Assembly (NCBI GenBank): GCA_964550635.1
Contig: CAZJZV010000013.1
Span: 1-43,496, forward strand
DNA length: 43,496 bases
Direction: 5' to 3'
From: RGIG4097 sp964550635
GTDB lineage: Bacteria > Bacillota > Clostridia > Christensenellales > CAG-917
Positions 1 to 8,435 of the stretch are shown here, in pieces. Positions within the stretch are counted from its first letter, which is position 1, and each line of letters opens with the position of its first letter. The translations under genes were made by a program, and so were the position numbers. The notes beneath the pieces were generated by a model. It saw nothing but the letters and a program-made list of their open reading frames with translations, had not been told where the DNA came from and did no database searches.

Positions 1-336
1 CGAAGTTCTCGCCGCCGTTGCGGCTCGTGTTCCGTCTTCGAATAAGTGAGTGCGTACTCACACCCGCTCATAGTGTGGCGAAAAATGCCGAGCGAGACAC
101 AGGGGTATCCCCACTGCGAAAACAAGCCTATGGCAATATGATTTCGTACTATGTTTGCGCAGGCACAGTTTTTCGCAGAAGGGGAAAAAGGAGCAAGGCT
201 CTGCGCATAGAAAGCCGTCGCAGAGGGCATAGCGCAAAGTGCCTTGTGACGCGCTCGGCACTCGAAGTTCTCGCCGCCGTTGCGGCTCGTGTTCCGTCTT
301 CGAATAAGTGAGTGCGTACTCGCACCCGCTCATAGT
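1..336. repeat. 74-bp direct repeat flanking a hairpin-rich spacer
   Basis: Bases 1-74 recur at 263-336 with one difference (A60 versus G322), giving a 262-bp period. Each copy contains a small hairpin (46-51 with 56-61; 308-313 with 318-323), and the one difference changes an A-U pair to G-U, so an RNA stem would survive. The spacer shows long-range complementarity: 86-104 with 242-260 (about 17 of 19 pairs, one of them wobble), 112-118 with 233-241 (two-base bulge), 128-132 with 228-232, and 199-205 with 219-225. No coding region is supported here. It may be one and a bit units of a tandem array, a miniature element or a structured RNA; the left edge of the window cuts it. Confidence 0.75.
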
Positions 337-361
337 AACTGCGCCTGTGACTGATTACATG

Positions 362-379
362 CCATTGCTTTCGCAATGG
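362..379. other. Short perfect hairpin downstream of tRNA-Gly
   Basis: Seven complementary bases (362-368 and 373-379) enclose a four-base loop. It lies between the direct repeat and the tRNA terminator. It has no adjacent T-tract on the minus strand, so I do not call it a terminator. It may belong to the hairpin-rich repeat tract to its left. Confidence 0.5.
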
Positions 380-381
380 AT

Positions 382-415
382 AAAAAAAGCGCACCGAATA
401 GTGCGACTTTTTTTT
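382..415. terminator. Intrinsic terminator of tRNA-Gly (bidirectional)
   Basis: A five-pair stem (390-394 with 401-405) has a six-base loop. It is flanked by seven A on the left (382-388) and eight T on the right (408-415). Read on the minus strand, it follows the tRNA directly and has a run of U. Confidence 0.8.
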
Positions 416-488
416 GGAGCGAATGATGGGAATCGAACCCACAACCGCAGCTTGGGAAGCTGCTGTTTTACCACTAAACTACATTCGC
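415..488 (-). tRNA. tRNA-Gly (anticodon CCC)
   Basis: The minus strand folds as a full cloverleaf: a 7-bp acceptor stem (GCGAATG with CATTCGC), a short D arm, a 5-bp anticodon stem GCAGC/GCTGC around loop TTCCCAA, and a T arm with TTCGATT. The anticodon is CCC, which reads GGG glycine codons. The discriminator base is U, as usual for bacterial tRNA-Gly. The CCA end is encoded (415-417). The body without CCA is 71 nt (418-488), normal for glycine. It is transcribed alone from its own promoter and ends at the terminator just downstream. Confidence 0.95.
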
Positions 489-499
489 GAAGTATTTAC

Positions 500-528
500 A
501 TTTTATTAAAACGGCGGTCAAAAGTCAA
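500..528 (-). promoter_or_regulatory. Promoter of tRNA-Gly
   Basis: On the minus strand, TTGACT (528-523) and TAAAAT (505-500) are separated by 17 bp. Transcription would start near 493, about five bases before the mature tRNA. This matches a sigma-A type promoter. Confidence 0.75.
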
Positions 529-597
529 TCTAATTGTGCGTTTCGGGGTAATATTTTGAAAATTTGGCAAGTTGTCGGGCATATTGCGTATTTTCAG

Positions 598-626
598 TTG
601 ATTTTTTGACTATTATCATTTATACT
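598..626 (+). promoter_or_regulatory. Probable promoter of the ileS operon
   Basis: TTGATT (598-603) and TATACT (621-626) have a 17-bp spacer, with an expected start near 633. The leader of about 40 nt is too short for a T-box, and no T-box sequence is visible upstream of ileS. Confidence 0.65.
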
Positions 627-671
627 TTTTTTAATTTTATGCGTTATATGCGCACGTGAAAAGAGGATATT

Positions 672-3600
672 ATGTACAAACCTGTAGACACAAATCTCAA
701 CTTTGTAGAACGTGAAAAAGAAATCCTCGCTTTCTGGAAGGAAAACGAGATCTTTGAAAAGAGTGTCGATAAGAACGACGGTCACGAATGTTTCAATTTT
801 TACGACGGTCCTCCGACCGCCAACGGCAAACCTCATATCGGGCATATTCTCACCCGTGTTATGAAGGATATTATTCCCCGTTACAAGACGATGAAAGGCT
901 ATCACGTCCGCAGAAAAGCGGGCTGGGATACTCACGGTCTCCCCGTCGAACTCGAAGTCGAAAAACTTCTCGGTATGGACGGCAAGCAAGATATTGAAAG
1001 ATACGGTATCGAACCTTTCATCAAACAATGCAAACAGTCCGTTTGGAAGTATACGAGCGAATGGGAAAAGATGTCCGACCGTATCGGTTACTGGGCGGAT
1101 ATGAAACATCCTTACGTCACCTATCATGACAATTATATCGAGTCTGTTTGGTGGGCGCTCAAGACCATCTACGACAAAGGTCTCATTTACAAAGGCTACA
1201 AAATCGTGCCTTATTGCCCCCGTTGCGGAACGGCGCTTTCTTCTCACGAAGTCGCTCAAGGATATAAGGACGTCAAGGAAACTTCCGTCTATGCGAAATT
1301 CCGTCTGAAAGGGGAGAGCAATCGCTACTTCTTGGCTTGGACGACCACCCCTTGGACTCTTCCGTCAAACGTTGCGCTCTGTATGAACGCGAACGAAGAC
1401 TACGTTGAAATCAAGGTCGATGACGAGCAATACATTCTCGCGGACGCTCTCGTCGAAAAACTCTTTGAAGAAGGCACCTACGAGAAACTCTCCACCAAGA
1501 AAGGCGCGGACTACGAATATCAAGAATACGAACCTTTGTTCAACTACGAAACCGGCGCGAAGAAAAAGGCGTACTACGTCGTCAACGACGACTACGTCAC
1601 TCTCACCGACGGCACCGGCGTCGTCCATATCGCTCCCGCATTCGGTGAAGACGATAGCAAAGTCGGCAAACGCTACGACTTGCCTTTCGTGCAAATGGTC
1701 AACGAAAGAGGTAGATTTATCGACGCGGCAACCGATTATGCAGGTATGTTCGTGAAGGACGCGGACAGACTCATCATTGGTCAACTCAAAGAAGAAGGCA
1801 AACTCTTCAAAGAAGAACTCTTTGAACATAGTTATCCTTTCTGTTGGCGTTGCGACACTCCGCTCCTTTACTACGCTCGCTCGAGTTGGTTCATCAAGAT
1901 GACCGAAGTCAAAGACCAACTCATCGCAAACAATCGCACTATCAACTGGATGCCCCCTACAATCGGCGAAGGCAGAATGGGCAACTTCCTGGAAAACGTT
2001 GTCGATTGGGGTATTTCTCGTGAAAGATATTGGGGCACACCGCTTCCTATCTGGGTGTGCAACAAGTGCGGTAAACTCCACGTCATCGGAAGCAAAGAAG
2101 AACTCAAAAACTGCGGTCATCTCACCGAAGATATCGAACTTCACCGTCCGTATATCGACGGCGTGAAGTGGGAATGCGAATGCGGCGGTACTTTCGAGCG
2201 CACTCCCGAAGTTCTTGACTGCTGGTTCGACTCCGGTTCAATGCCCTTTGCACAGTGGCATTATCCCTTTGAAAATCAAGACCTTTTCAAAGAAGAATAT
2301 CCCGCAGACTTCATCTCCGAAGCGGTTGACCAAACGAGAGGTTGGTTCTACACCTTGCTCGCGATTTCGACTTTGCTTTTCAACAAAGCGCCTTTCAAGA
2401 ATTGTATCGTTTTGGGACTCGTCAACGACAAAGACGGCGTAAAAATGAGCAAGCATAAAGGCAACGTCGTGGATCCTTGGTCCGTCCTTGACAAACAGGG
2501 CGCAGACGCTACCAGATGGTATTTCTACACCGCAAGCGCACCTTGGCTCCCGTCCCGTTTCTCCGGGGATAACGTCAGCGAATCTCAACGCAAGTTTATG
2601 GGTACTCTCTGGAATACCTACGCGTTCTTCGTGCTTTACGCCGAGATCGACAAGTTCAATCCCACCGAACACGACCTGTCCAAACAAAAACTTACCGTTA
2701 TGGATAAGTGGATTTTGTCCGAACTCAACAGCCTTATCAAGTTCGTGGACGAGGGACTTAACGAATATAAAATCACCGAAACTTCAAGAAAAATCGCGGA
2801 ATTCACCGACAACCTTTCAAATTGGTACGTCCGTAGATGTCGCGATCGTTTCTGGGGTAGCCTAATGACTTCGAGCAAAGAGGCGGCGTACACCACTCTT
2901 TATACCGTCCTTTCCACGCTCAGCAAGGTCATCGCACCTTTCGTGCCGTTCATGGCGGAAAATATCTATCAAAACCTCGTCCGCAACTTCGACGAAAACG
3001 CACCTTTGAGCGTGCACCTTTGCGACTTCCCCGTCGCAGACGAGAAGTATATTGACGAGAAACTCGAAAAGGGTATGGACGACGTGCTTAAAGTTGTCGT
3101 TCTCGGTCGCGCGGCAAGAAATAAGGCAAATCTCAAAAACCGTCAACCTTTGAAACGCCTTATCTACAACGGCAAGACTAAACTCAGTCAAGAACTTCAA
3201 GCGCTCATCGAAGACGAACTCAACGTCAAGAAACTCGAACTCTCGGACGGTAGCGCGGAATATATCAACTATATCGTCAAACCGCAACTTCGCACTCTCG
3301 GTCCGAAGTACGGATCTTTGCTCGGCAAAATCAGAGAGATTTTGAACACCGCGGAAAGAGAAGTCGTCGCGGCGGTCAAGAACGGCGGTCACTTCAAACG
3401 CGAAATCGACGGCAAAGAAATCGAACTCTCCGAAGAAGACGTTCTCATTTCCGTCCAAAACAAGGAAGGTTTCTCGGCAGAGAGCGACGGCAATATCACA
3501 GTCGTGCTCGATACCGAACTCAACGAAGAACTTATCTTCGAAGGTGCGGAAAGAGAAATCGTCTCCAAAATCCAAACCATGCGTAAAGAAGCGGGCTTCG

Positions 3601-3785
3601 AAGTCACCGACCATATCGCAGTCGGCTTCAAGGCGGAAGGCGTCGCACTCGACGTGTTCAAGAAAGCGGACTTCTTGTCCGACGTACTCGCGGATAGCAT
3701 AAGCGAAAATATCGACGGCTACACCAAAGATTGGGACGTCAACGGAGATAAGGTCACCATTTCCGTCAAACGCATAGAGGGTTAA
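672..3785 (+). CDS. ileS: Isoleucine--tRNA ligase, eukaryote-like (type 2) form
   Basis: A cytoplasmic class I aminoacyl-tRNA synthetase that charges tRNA-Ile. The protein has 1037 residues. The HIGH motif is at 55-58 (within GKPHIGH) and KMSKH at 591-595. The CP1 editing domain lies between them. CxxC pairs near 182, 391, 463 and 503 are likely metal sites. The C-terminal half carries the anticodon-binding region and a long extension of the DUF5915 kind. Length over 1000 residues and the KMSKH form fit the type 2 IleRS found in eukaryotes and many Clostridia. In other bacteria that type is naturally insensitive to mupirocin, so the same is inferred here. ATG 672 has AGAGGA five bases upstream. 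It heads a five-gene operon; the next ATG begins two bases after its stop. There is no T-box leader, unlike many Bacillota ileS genes. Confidence 0.97.
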   Translation: MYKPVDTNLNFVEREKEILAFWKENEIFEKSVDKNDGHECFNFYDGPPTANGKPHIGHILTRVMKDIIPRYKTMKGYHVRRKAGWDTHGLPVELEVEKLLGMDGKQDIERYGIEPFIKQCKQSVWKYTSEWEKMSDRIGYWADMKHPYVTYHDNYIESVWWALKTIYDKGLIYKGYKIVPYCPRCGTALSSHEVAQGYKDVKETSVYAKFRLKGESNRYFLAWTTTPWTLPSNVALCMNANEDYVEIKVDDEQYILADALVEKLFEEGTYEKLSTKKGADYEYQEYEPLFNYETGAKKKAYYVVNDDYVTLTDGTGVVHIAPAFGEDDSKVGKRYDLPFVQMVNERGRFIDAATDYAGMFVKDADRLIIGQLKEEGKLFKEELFEHSYPFCWRCDTPLLYYARSSWFIKMTEVKDQLIANNRTINWMPPTIGEGRMGNFLENVVDWGISRERYWGTPLPIWVCNKCGKLHVIGSKEELKNCGHLTEDIELHRPYIDGVKWECECGGTFERTPEVLDCWFDSGSMPFAQWHYPFENQDLFKEEYPADFISEAVDQTRGWFYTLLAISTLLFNKAPFKNCIVLGLVNDKDGVKMSKHKGNVVDPWSVLDKQGADATRWYFYTASAPWLPSRFSGDNVSESQRKFMGTLWNTYAFFVLYAEIDKFNPTEHDLSKQKLTVMDKWILSELNSLIKFVDEGLNEYKITETSRKIAEFTDNLSNWYVRRCRDRFWGSLMTSSKEAAYTTLYTVLSTLSKVIAPFVPFMAENIYQNLVRNFDENAPLSVHLCDFPVADEKYIDEKLEKGMDDVLKVVVLGRAARNKANLKNRQPLKRLIYNGKTKLSQELQALIEDELNVKKLELSDGSAEYINYIVKPQLRTLGPKYGSLLGKIREILNTAEREVVAAVKNGGHFKREIDGKEIELSEEDVLISVQNKEGFSAESDGNITVVLDTELNEELIFEGAEREIVSKIQTMRKEAGFEVTDHIAVGFKAEGVALDVFKKADFLSDVLADSISENIDGYTKDWDVNGDKVTISVKRIEG

Positions 3786-3786
3786 T

Positions 3787-4647
3787 ATGTTGCTTGCACC
3801 CGATTGGAAAGAATACGAAGTCATTGCCACCGGCGACGGAGAAAAACTCGAACGCTGGGGGAATTTGACTTTGCTCCGTCCCGATCCGCAGGTGATTTGG
3901 CACGCGAAAAAACCGCTCCGCTCTTATCCGAATATCGACGCTATATACGAGCGCAGTACGACGGGTGGGGGCGCGTGGCACTACAAAACCAACTTCAACG
4001 ACGAATTTTTGCTCTCTTGGCGGGACTTGAAATTCAAACTCAAACTCATGGGTTTCAAGCATACCGGACTGTTCCCCGAACAAGCGGTCAACTGGGATAG
4101 AATGATGAAATTGATTGAAAATGCGGGGAGAGAAATCTCCGTGCTCAATCTTTTCGGGTATACCGGAGCGGCATCCGTCGCTTGTCTGAAAGCGGGTGCG
4201 AAAGTCTGTCACGTGGACGGCGCGAAAGCAATGGTCGAACGTGCGGGCGAAAACGTGCGCTTGAGCGGTATGGATAACACCGGTATGCGCTATATCATCG
4301 ACGACTGCTTCAAATTCTGCTCGAGAGAGAAGAAAAGGGGTAGGACTTACGACGCGATAATTCTCGATCCCCCAAGTTTCGGCAGAGGTCCGAACGGTGA
4401 AAAGTGGAAGATCGAAGAGGGTATCAGCGAACTTTGCGAACTCATCGCCGATCTCCTTTCGGACAATCCTTTGTTCGTCTGCCTGAACAGTTACACGACG
4501 GGACTCCAACCCACCGTCATGGCAAATATATTGAAACTTACACTGCCCGATAACGCGGTCATCACCGCCGACGAAATCGGTATCGCAACAAGCGAAGGAC
4601 TCGTCCTTCCTCAAGGTTGCACCGCTTTCGCAACTTTCAACAAATAA
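3787..4647 (+). CDS. Class I SAM-dependent methyltransferase, RlmI/RlmK-like C-terminal domain type
   Basis: A 286-residue protein with a Rossmann methyltransferase core. The SAM-binding motif I (LNLFGYTG) is near residues 119-126, the acidic end of strand 2 lies in HVDGAKAM, and the catalytic-type DPPSFGRG motif is near 194-201. This arrangement is typical of the family that includes the methyltransferase domains of the 23S rRNA enzymes RlmI and RlmKL. The PUA domain of full RlmI is absent; the first 110 residues are a beta-rich segment instead. An RNA target is therefore likely but the exact nucleotide is unknown. The start lies one base after the ileS stop, so translation is probably coupled. 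Its partner downstream is another RNA modification enzyme. Confidence 0.85.
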   Translation: MLLAPDWKEYEVIATGDGEKLERWGNLTLLRPDPQVIWHAKKPLRSYPNIDAIYERSTTGGGAWHYKTNFNDEFLLSWRDLKFKLKLMGFKHTGLFPEQAVNWDRMMKLIENAGREISVLNLFGYTGAASVACLKAGAKVCHVDGAKAMVERAGENVRLSGMDNTGMRYIIDDCFKFCSREKKRGRTYDAIILDPPSFGRGPNGEKWKIEEGISELCELIADLLSDNPLFVCLNSYTTGLQPTVMANILKLTLPDNAVITADEIGIATSEGLVLPQGCTAFATFNK

Positions 4648-4656
4648 GAGGATATT

Positions 4657-5370
4657 ATGACCTACAAAGACATCGAAATACTTTTTGAAGACAATCATCT
4701 TCTCGTCGTCGTCAAGCCGGCGAACGTTCCCGTGCAAGCGGACGAAAGCGGAGATGCGGATATGCTCACCCTTTTGAAACAATATCTCATCGAGAAGTAC
4801 AACAAACCGGGCGACGCTTATCTCGGACTCGTGCATAGACTCGACCGTCCTACGGGCGGTGTTATGGTGTTTGCTAAGACGTCAAAAGCCGCTTCGAGAC
4901 TCAGCGAAGCAATCAGAAACGGCGACGTCGAAAAGAGATATTTCGCAATTGTCGAAGGCACTCCCCGCGAGAGAAGTGAAAAACTCACTTGTTATCTCAA
5001 AAAATTCCAAGATACGAACACCGTCAAGGTCGTTCCTCAACTTACCGAAGGCGCAAAGTATGCCGAACTCGATTACAAGGTGCTTGAATCCAAAAATAAC
5101 ATGAGCCTTGTGTCCGTCAATCTCATCACGGGCAGGGGACACCAAATAAGAGTGCAGATGTCTGCAATCGGAAATCCTATCCTTGGCGACGCAAGATACG
5201 GCAACGGCGAAAAACTTAAACTCCCCCTATGCCTGTGGGCTGTGGAACTCAGGTTCGCACATCCCGTCAGTGGCAACCAAATGATGTTCAGAGTGTATCC
5301 TCCCGAAGAGGGTGCTTGGACTCAATTCGATATGGAGAAATATTTAAGTTTGACAATTAGGAACAGTTAG
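4657..5370 (+). CDS. RluA-family pseudouridine synthase
   Basis: A 237-residue RNA pseudouridine synthase that isomerises uridine in rRNA or tRNA. The catalytic signature HRLDRPTGG starts at His60, which makes Asp63 the nucleophile. A later GRGHQIRVQ segment matches the conserved RluA motif that ends in QIR. The N-terminal S4 RNA-binding domain of RluD is missing, so this is the short subclass (TruC/RluA-like). Substrate position cannot be decided from sequence. AAGAGGATATT precedes the ATG, the same ribosome-site pattern as ileS. It sits nine bases after the methyltransferase gene and three bases before the acyl-CoA synthetase gene, inside one operon. Confidence 0.92.
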   Translation: MTYKDIEILFEDNHLLVVVKPANVPVQADESGDADMLTLLKQYLIEKYNKPGDAYLGLVHRLDRPTGGVMVFAKTSKAASRLSEAIRNGDVEKRYFAIVEGTPRERSEKLTCYLKKFQDTNTVKVVPQLTEGAKYAELDYKVLESKNNMSLVSVNLITGRGHQIRVQMSAIGNPILGDARYGNGEKLKLPLCLWAVELRFAHPVSGNQMMFRVYPPEEGAWTQFDMEKYLSLTIRNS

Positions 5371-5373
5371 AAT

Positions 5374-7035
5374 ATGGAAATGATACAAAAAACTTTGGGC
5401 GACGTGATACGCGGTCTTGCAAAAGACTATCCCGATCGCCAAGCGATAAAATACACCACCCGCGACTATGAGCGCACTTGGCGCGAACTCGACGAAGAAA
5501 CGGATAAGGTCGCAAAAGGGCTTATGGCTCTCGGCGTGAAAAAGGGGGATAAGGTCGCAATTTGGGCAACTAATATTCCCGAATGGTTGCTCACCCTTTT
5601 CGGTGCGGCAAAATGCGGTGCCATTCTCGTCACCGTCAACACGAATTACAAAGTCTTCGAGCTCGAATATCTGCTCACGCAATCGGACACGAAAGTCCTT
5701 GTGATGATGGGCGGTTTCAAAGATGCAAACTACGTTGATATAATCGACAATCTTATCCCTGCACTCAAATCATCCGAGGGCGGTAAAGTCAGCGAAAAAC
5801 ACCTGCCTTTCCTTGAAAGAATCGTGTATGCGGGCGAAGGTACTCCGTCGGGTATGATGAATTTCAAGGACCTTTTCCGCCTTGCAGAAAGCGTGTCCGA
5901 TGAAGAATACGCCGAAAGAACCGCAAGTCTTAACCCCGACGACGTCATCAATATGCAATATACGTCGGGTACGACCGGTTTCCCCAAGGGCGTTATGCTT
6001 ACGCATAAAAACATAATCAACAACGGCAAAACCATTGGCGACGGTATGGCGTTCACAAAGGACGACAGACTCTGCATTTGCGTGCCTTTGTTCCACTGTT
6101 TCGGACTCGTGCTTGCGACTATGGCGTGCATCACTCACGCATCCACTCTCGTGCCCGTCGAAGCGTATTCTCCCGTCACAGTCATGAAAGCGATTTCGAC
6201 GGAGAAGTGTACCGCAGTCCACGGCGTGCCTACTATGTTCATCGCTATGCTCGAACACGCAACTTTCGATCAATTCGATTTCTCGTCATTGCGCACGGGC
6301 ATTATGGCAGGCTCGCCCTGTCCTATCGAAGTGATGAAGAAAGTCGTGGATAGAATGAATATGAAAGACATAGTCATCGTTTTCGGACAGACCGAAGCGT
6401 CCCCCGGTTGCACAATGACCACCACGACGGATAGCATTGAAAAACGCGTATCGACCGTCGGTAGAGCATTCCCGGGAGTTGAGTGCAAAATCGTCAATCC
6501 CGAAACAGGGGAAGAAATGCCCACTGGACAAGCAGGCGAATTCGTCGCGCGCGGGTATAATATTATGAAAGGGTACTACAAAATGCCCGAAGCCACCAAA
6601 CAAGCAATCGACAAAGACGGTTGGCTCCACACGGGCGACCTTTGCACCGTTGACGAAGACGGATATTACAAGGTTGTCGGCAGAATCAAGGATATGATTA
6701 TCCGCGGCGGTGAGAATATCTATCCCAAAGAGATAGAGGAATTTTTGTACACTTGCGACAAAATTCGCGACGTGCAAGTAGTGGGCGTGCCTAGCAAACA
6801 GTACGGCGAAGAAATCATGGCGTGTATCATTCTGAAACCGGGCGAAACCATGACCGAAGACGAAGTCAAAGAACTTGTCAAAGCGAATATGGCGCGTCAT
6901 AAAGTGCCTAAATACGTGCGTTTCATGGGGGAATTTCCTATGAATGCCGCGGGAAAAATCCAAAAATACAAATTGCGTGAGGAAGCGATTGAAATCCTGA
7001 AACTTCAAGAAGACGCTTCCGTCGAAACCGCATAA
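5374..7035 (+). CDS. AMP-dependent acyl-CoA synthetase (FadD/AlkK-like)
   Basis: A 553-residue member of the adenylate-forming (ANL) superfamily. It should activate a carboxylic acid to an acyl-adenylate and then an acyl-CoA. The P-loop YTSGTTGFPKG is near 196-206. The A5-type motif appears as FGQTEASPG, the A7/A8 region as TGDLCTVDEDGYY followed by GRIKDMIIRGGENIYP, and the A10 lysine region as AAGKIQK near the C terminus. The closest general class by motif is the medium/long-chain fatty acyl-CoA synthetase group. Chain length is not predictable here. No other beta-oxidation genes lie in the window, so it may feed phospholipid synthesis or salvage exogenous fatty acids (inference). It overlaps no neighbour and has only a weak ribosome site, which suggests coupling to the upstream gene. 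Confidence 0.92.
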   Translation: MEMIQKTLGDVIRGLAKDYPDRQAIKYTTRDYERTWRELDEETDKVAKGLMALGVKKGDKVAIWATNIPEWLLTLFGAAKCGAILVTVNTNYKVFELEYLLTQSDTKVLVMMGGFKDANYVDIIDNLIPALKSSEGGKVSEKHLPFLERIVYAGEGTPSGMMNFKDLFRLAESVSDEEYAERTASLNPDDVINMQYTSGTTGFPKGVMLTHKNIINNGKTIGDGMAFTKDDRLCICVPLFHCFGLVLATMACITHASTLVPVEAYSPVTVMKAISTEKCTAVHGVPTMFIAMLEHATFDQFDFSSLRTGIMAGSPCPIEVMKKVVDRMNMKDIVIVFGQTEASPGCTMTTTTDSIEKRVSTVGRAFPGVECKIVNPETGEEMPTGQAGEFVARGYNIMKGYYKMPEATKQAIDKDGWLHTGDLCTVDEDGYYKVVGRIKDMIIRGGENIYPKEIEEFLYTCDKIRDVQVVGVPSKQYGEEIMACIILKPGETMTEDEVKELVKANMARHKVPKYVRFMGEFPMNAAGKIQKYKLREEAIEILKLQEDASVETA

Positions 7036-7046
7036 AGGGGGAATAT

Positions 7047-7835
7047 ATGAAACTCTGTTTTTCAACGATAGGTTGCCCTGATTGGAAAATCGGCGAAATC
7101 GTGACGACGGCGAAAGACCTCGGCTACGACGGAATTGAAATCCGCGGTATCAGAGGGGAAATCAACGCTACCGTTATGCGCGAATTCAACGAAGATTTGG
7201 ACAAAACCCAAAAACTCCTTGACGATACGGGCGTGAAAATCGCAATGTTGACGTCGGGCGCATCCCTTGCAAACCACAACGACGAAGACGCCGTCGACGA
7301 AGCGAAAGCGTATATCGACCTTGCAGTCAGACTTGGAGTGCCTTTCGTGCGCGTTATGTCCACGGATAAACCCTACTTCGACGGTGGTGACCTCGATCTT
7401 TGCTTGAAGCGTTATCGCGAAGTCCTTGACTACGCAAAAGGCAAAAACGTTACTCCGCTCATGGAAACCAACGGACTTTTCGTTGATACCGCGTTGCTTT
7501 CACGTTTCCTTGACGATGCGGGCGAGGGCGGTGGCGCGCTTTGGGACGTGCATCATCCTTTCCGTTTCAACGATGAGAGCGTGGAAACCACGATTAAAAA
7601 TCTCGGTAGAAAAATCAAATACGTACACCTAAAAGACAGCGTCATCGAAAAGGGCAAAGTCGCCTACAAGATGATGGGTTACGGCAACGTTCCTTTGAAA
7701 GAAGCGGTGACCGCTCTCAAAGACAACGGCTACGACGGTTATTGCACTTTTGAGTGGGTGAAACGCTGGAATAAGGAACTCGAAGACGCAGGCATCGTGT
7801 TTGCGCACTATGCAAACTACATGAGAAGATTTTGA
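7047..7835 (+). CDS. Sugar phosphate isomerase/epimerase family TIM-barrel protein
   Basis: A 262-residue xylose-isomerase-like TIM barrel (AP endonuclease 2 fold). The metal-ligand positions expected for this family can be followed: Glu in METNG (about 139), Asp/His in WDVHH (about 166-170), His in HLKD (about 194) and Glu in CTFEW (about 235). Such enzymes isomerise or epimerise small sugars, inositol derivatives or hydroxypyruvate; the substrate here is unknown. An AAAGGGGGA ribosome site precedes the ATG. It is the last gene of the ileS operon and is followed at once by a strong terminator. No sugar transporter or kinase lies next to it. Confidence 0.87.
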   Translation: MKLCFSTIGCPDWKIGEIVTTAKDLGYDGIEIRGIRGEINATVMREFNEDLDKTQKLLDDTGVKIAMLTSGASLANHNDEDAVDEAKAYIDLAVRLGVPFVRVMSTDKPYFDGGDLDLCLKRYREVLDYAKGKNVTPLMETNGLFVDTALLSRFLDDAGEGGGALWDVHHPFRFNDESVETTIKNLGRKIKYVHLKDSVIEKGKVAYKMMGYGNVPLKEAVTALKDNGYDGYCTFEWVKRWNKELEDAGIVFAHYANYMRRF

Positions 7836-7838
7836 CAA

Positions 7839-7864
7839 AATGCGAGCAAATGCTCGCATTTTTC
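7839..7864. terminator. Intrinsic terminator ending the ileS operon
   Basis: A nine-pair stem (7839-7847 with 7852-7860) has a four-base loop and is followed by T. A-rich flank on the left also makes it usable from the minus strand, where it would end the gene at 7892-8386. Confidence 0.9.
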
Positions 7865-7891
7865 ATATCGTATTCGATTTTGCTTGCGAGA

Positions 7892-8386
7892 TCAAAATTT
7901 ATCTTTTTCGGGAGTGAAGTATTTTTCGTCGTCGAGTTGCTTTTTTATCCCTGCAAGTAGGGGGCAATTTGAATATTCTTGTTCGAGCCATTTTTCGCCG
8001 TAACCCATCGCGGTAAGGGCGGAAGAAAATTTTTGTTCGGCAGATGAAAACAATCTGAATACCGTGCGGAGCGGTTTTGATACGATCTCGGATATTTCTT
8101 TGAAGGTTTTTCCAAAGCAAAGTCTACCGGTTAGTACGTCTTTTTCACATTCGGGGAGTTTTGAAAGTGCGGTTTCCACGATGAAAACCAAGTTGCAAGC
8201 CTTCCTTTTATCGTCGTTTAATTTTATTATTTCACCAATTAATTTCTCATTTGATATTCCGTTTTTGAGATGAACGCTCTGATATGCGGAATTTATGCGG
8301 TTTTTGACCGAAACGTCTATGTTCTTAACGATTTTAGGTATACGAGAATAAGCAACAAGCGCAGTGTTGCTCCAAGATTTGTTCAT
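7892..8386 (-). CDS. Small protein with sigma-70 region 4-like helix-turn-helix
   Basis: A protein of about 164 residues that I cannot name. I start it at ATG 8386 because GGAGG lies 12 bases upstream; a start 54 bases earlier is open but has no such site. The middle (roughly residues 75-125) has the sigma-70 region 4 pattern: a helix ending in LPECEKDVL, then FKEISEIVSKPLRTVFRLFSSAEQ-type helix-turn-helix spacing. No region 2 (core-polymerase or -10 binding) is visible, so it is not a complete sigma factor. It may be a DNA-binding regulator or a YlxM-like accessory protein. The gene is AT-richer than its neighbours and lies downstream of ylbJ with its own possible promoter. Confidence 0.7.
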   Translation of the reverse strand: MNKSWSNTALVAYSRIPKIVKNIDVSVKNRINSAYQSVHLKNGISNEKLIGEIIKLNDDKRKACNLVFIVETALSKLPECEKDVLTGRLCFGKTFKEISEIVSKPLRTVFRLFSSAEQKFSSALTAMGYGEKWLEQEYSNCPLLAGIKKQLDDEKYFTPEKDKF

Positions 8387-8435
8387 GATTTGATGAAACC
8401 TCCAATAAAAAATATTGAAAAAACGTTTTGCCAAT

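Noticed and set aside
18..559. Several open frames of 80-97 codons on both strands in the left-end region
   Set aside because: They lie across direct repeats, hairpins and the tRNA gene, have no ribosome sites, and contain no recognisable domain.
541..671. A T-box riboswitch before ileS
   Set aside because: No specifier loop, antiterminator consensus or terminator was found, and the leader from the predicted start is too short.
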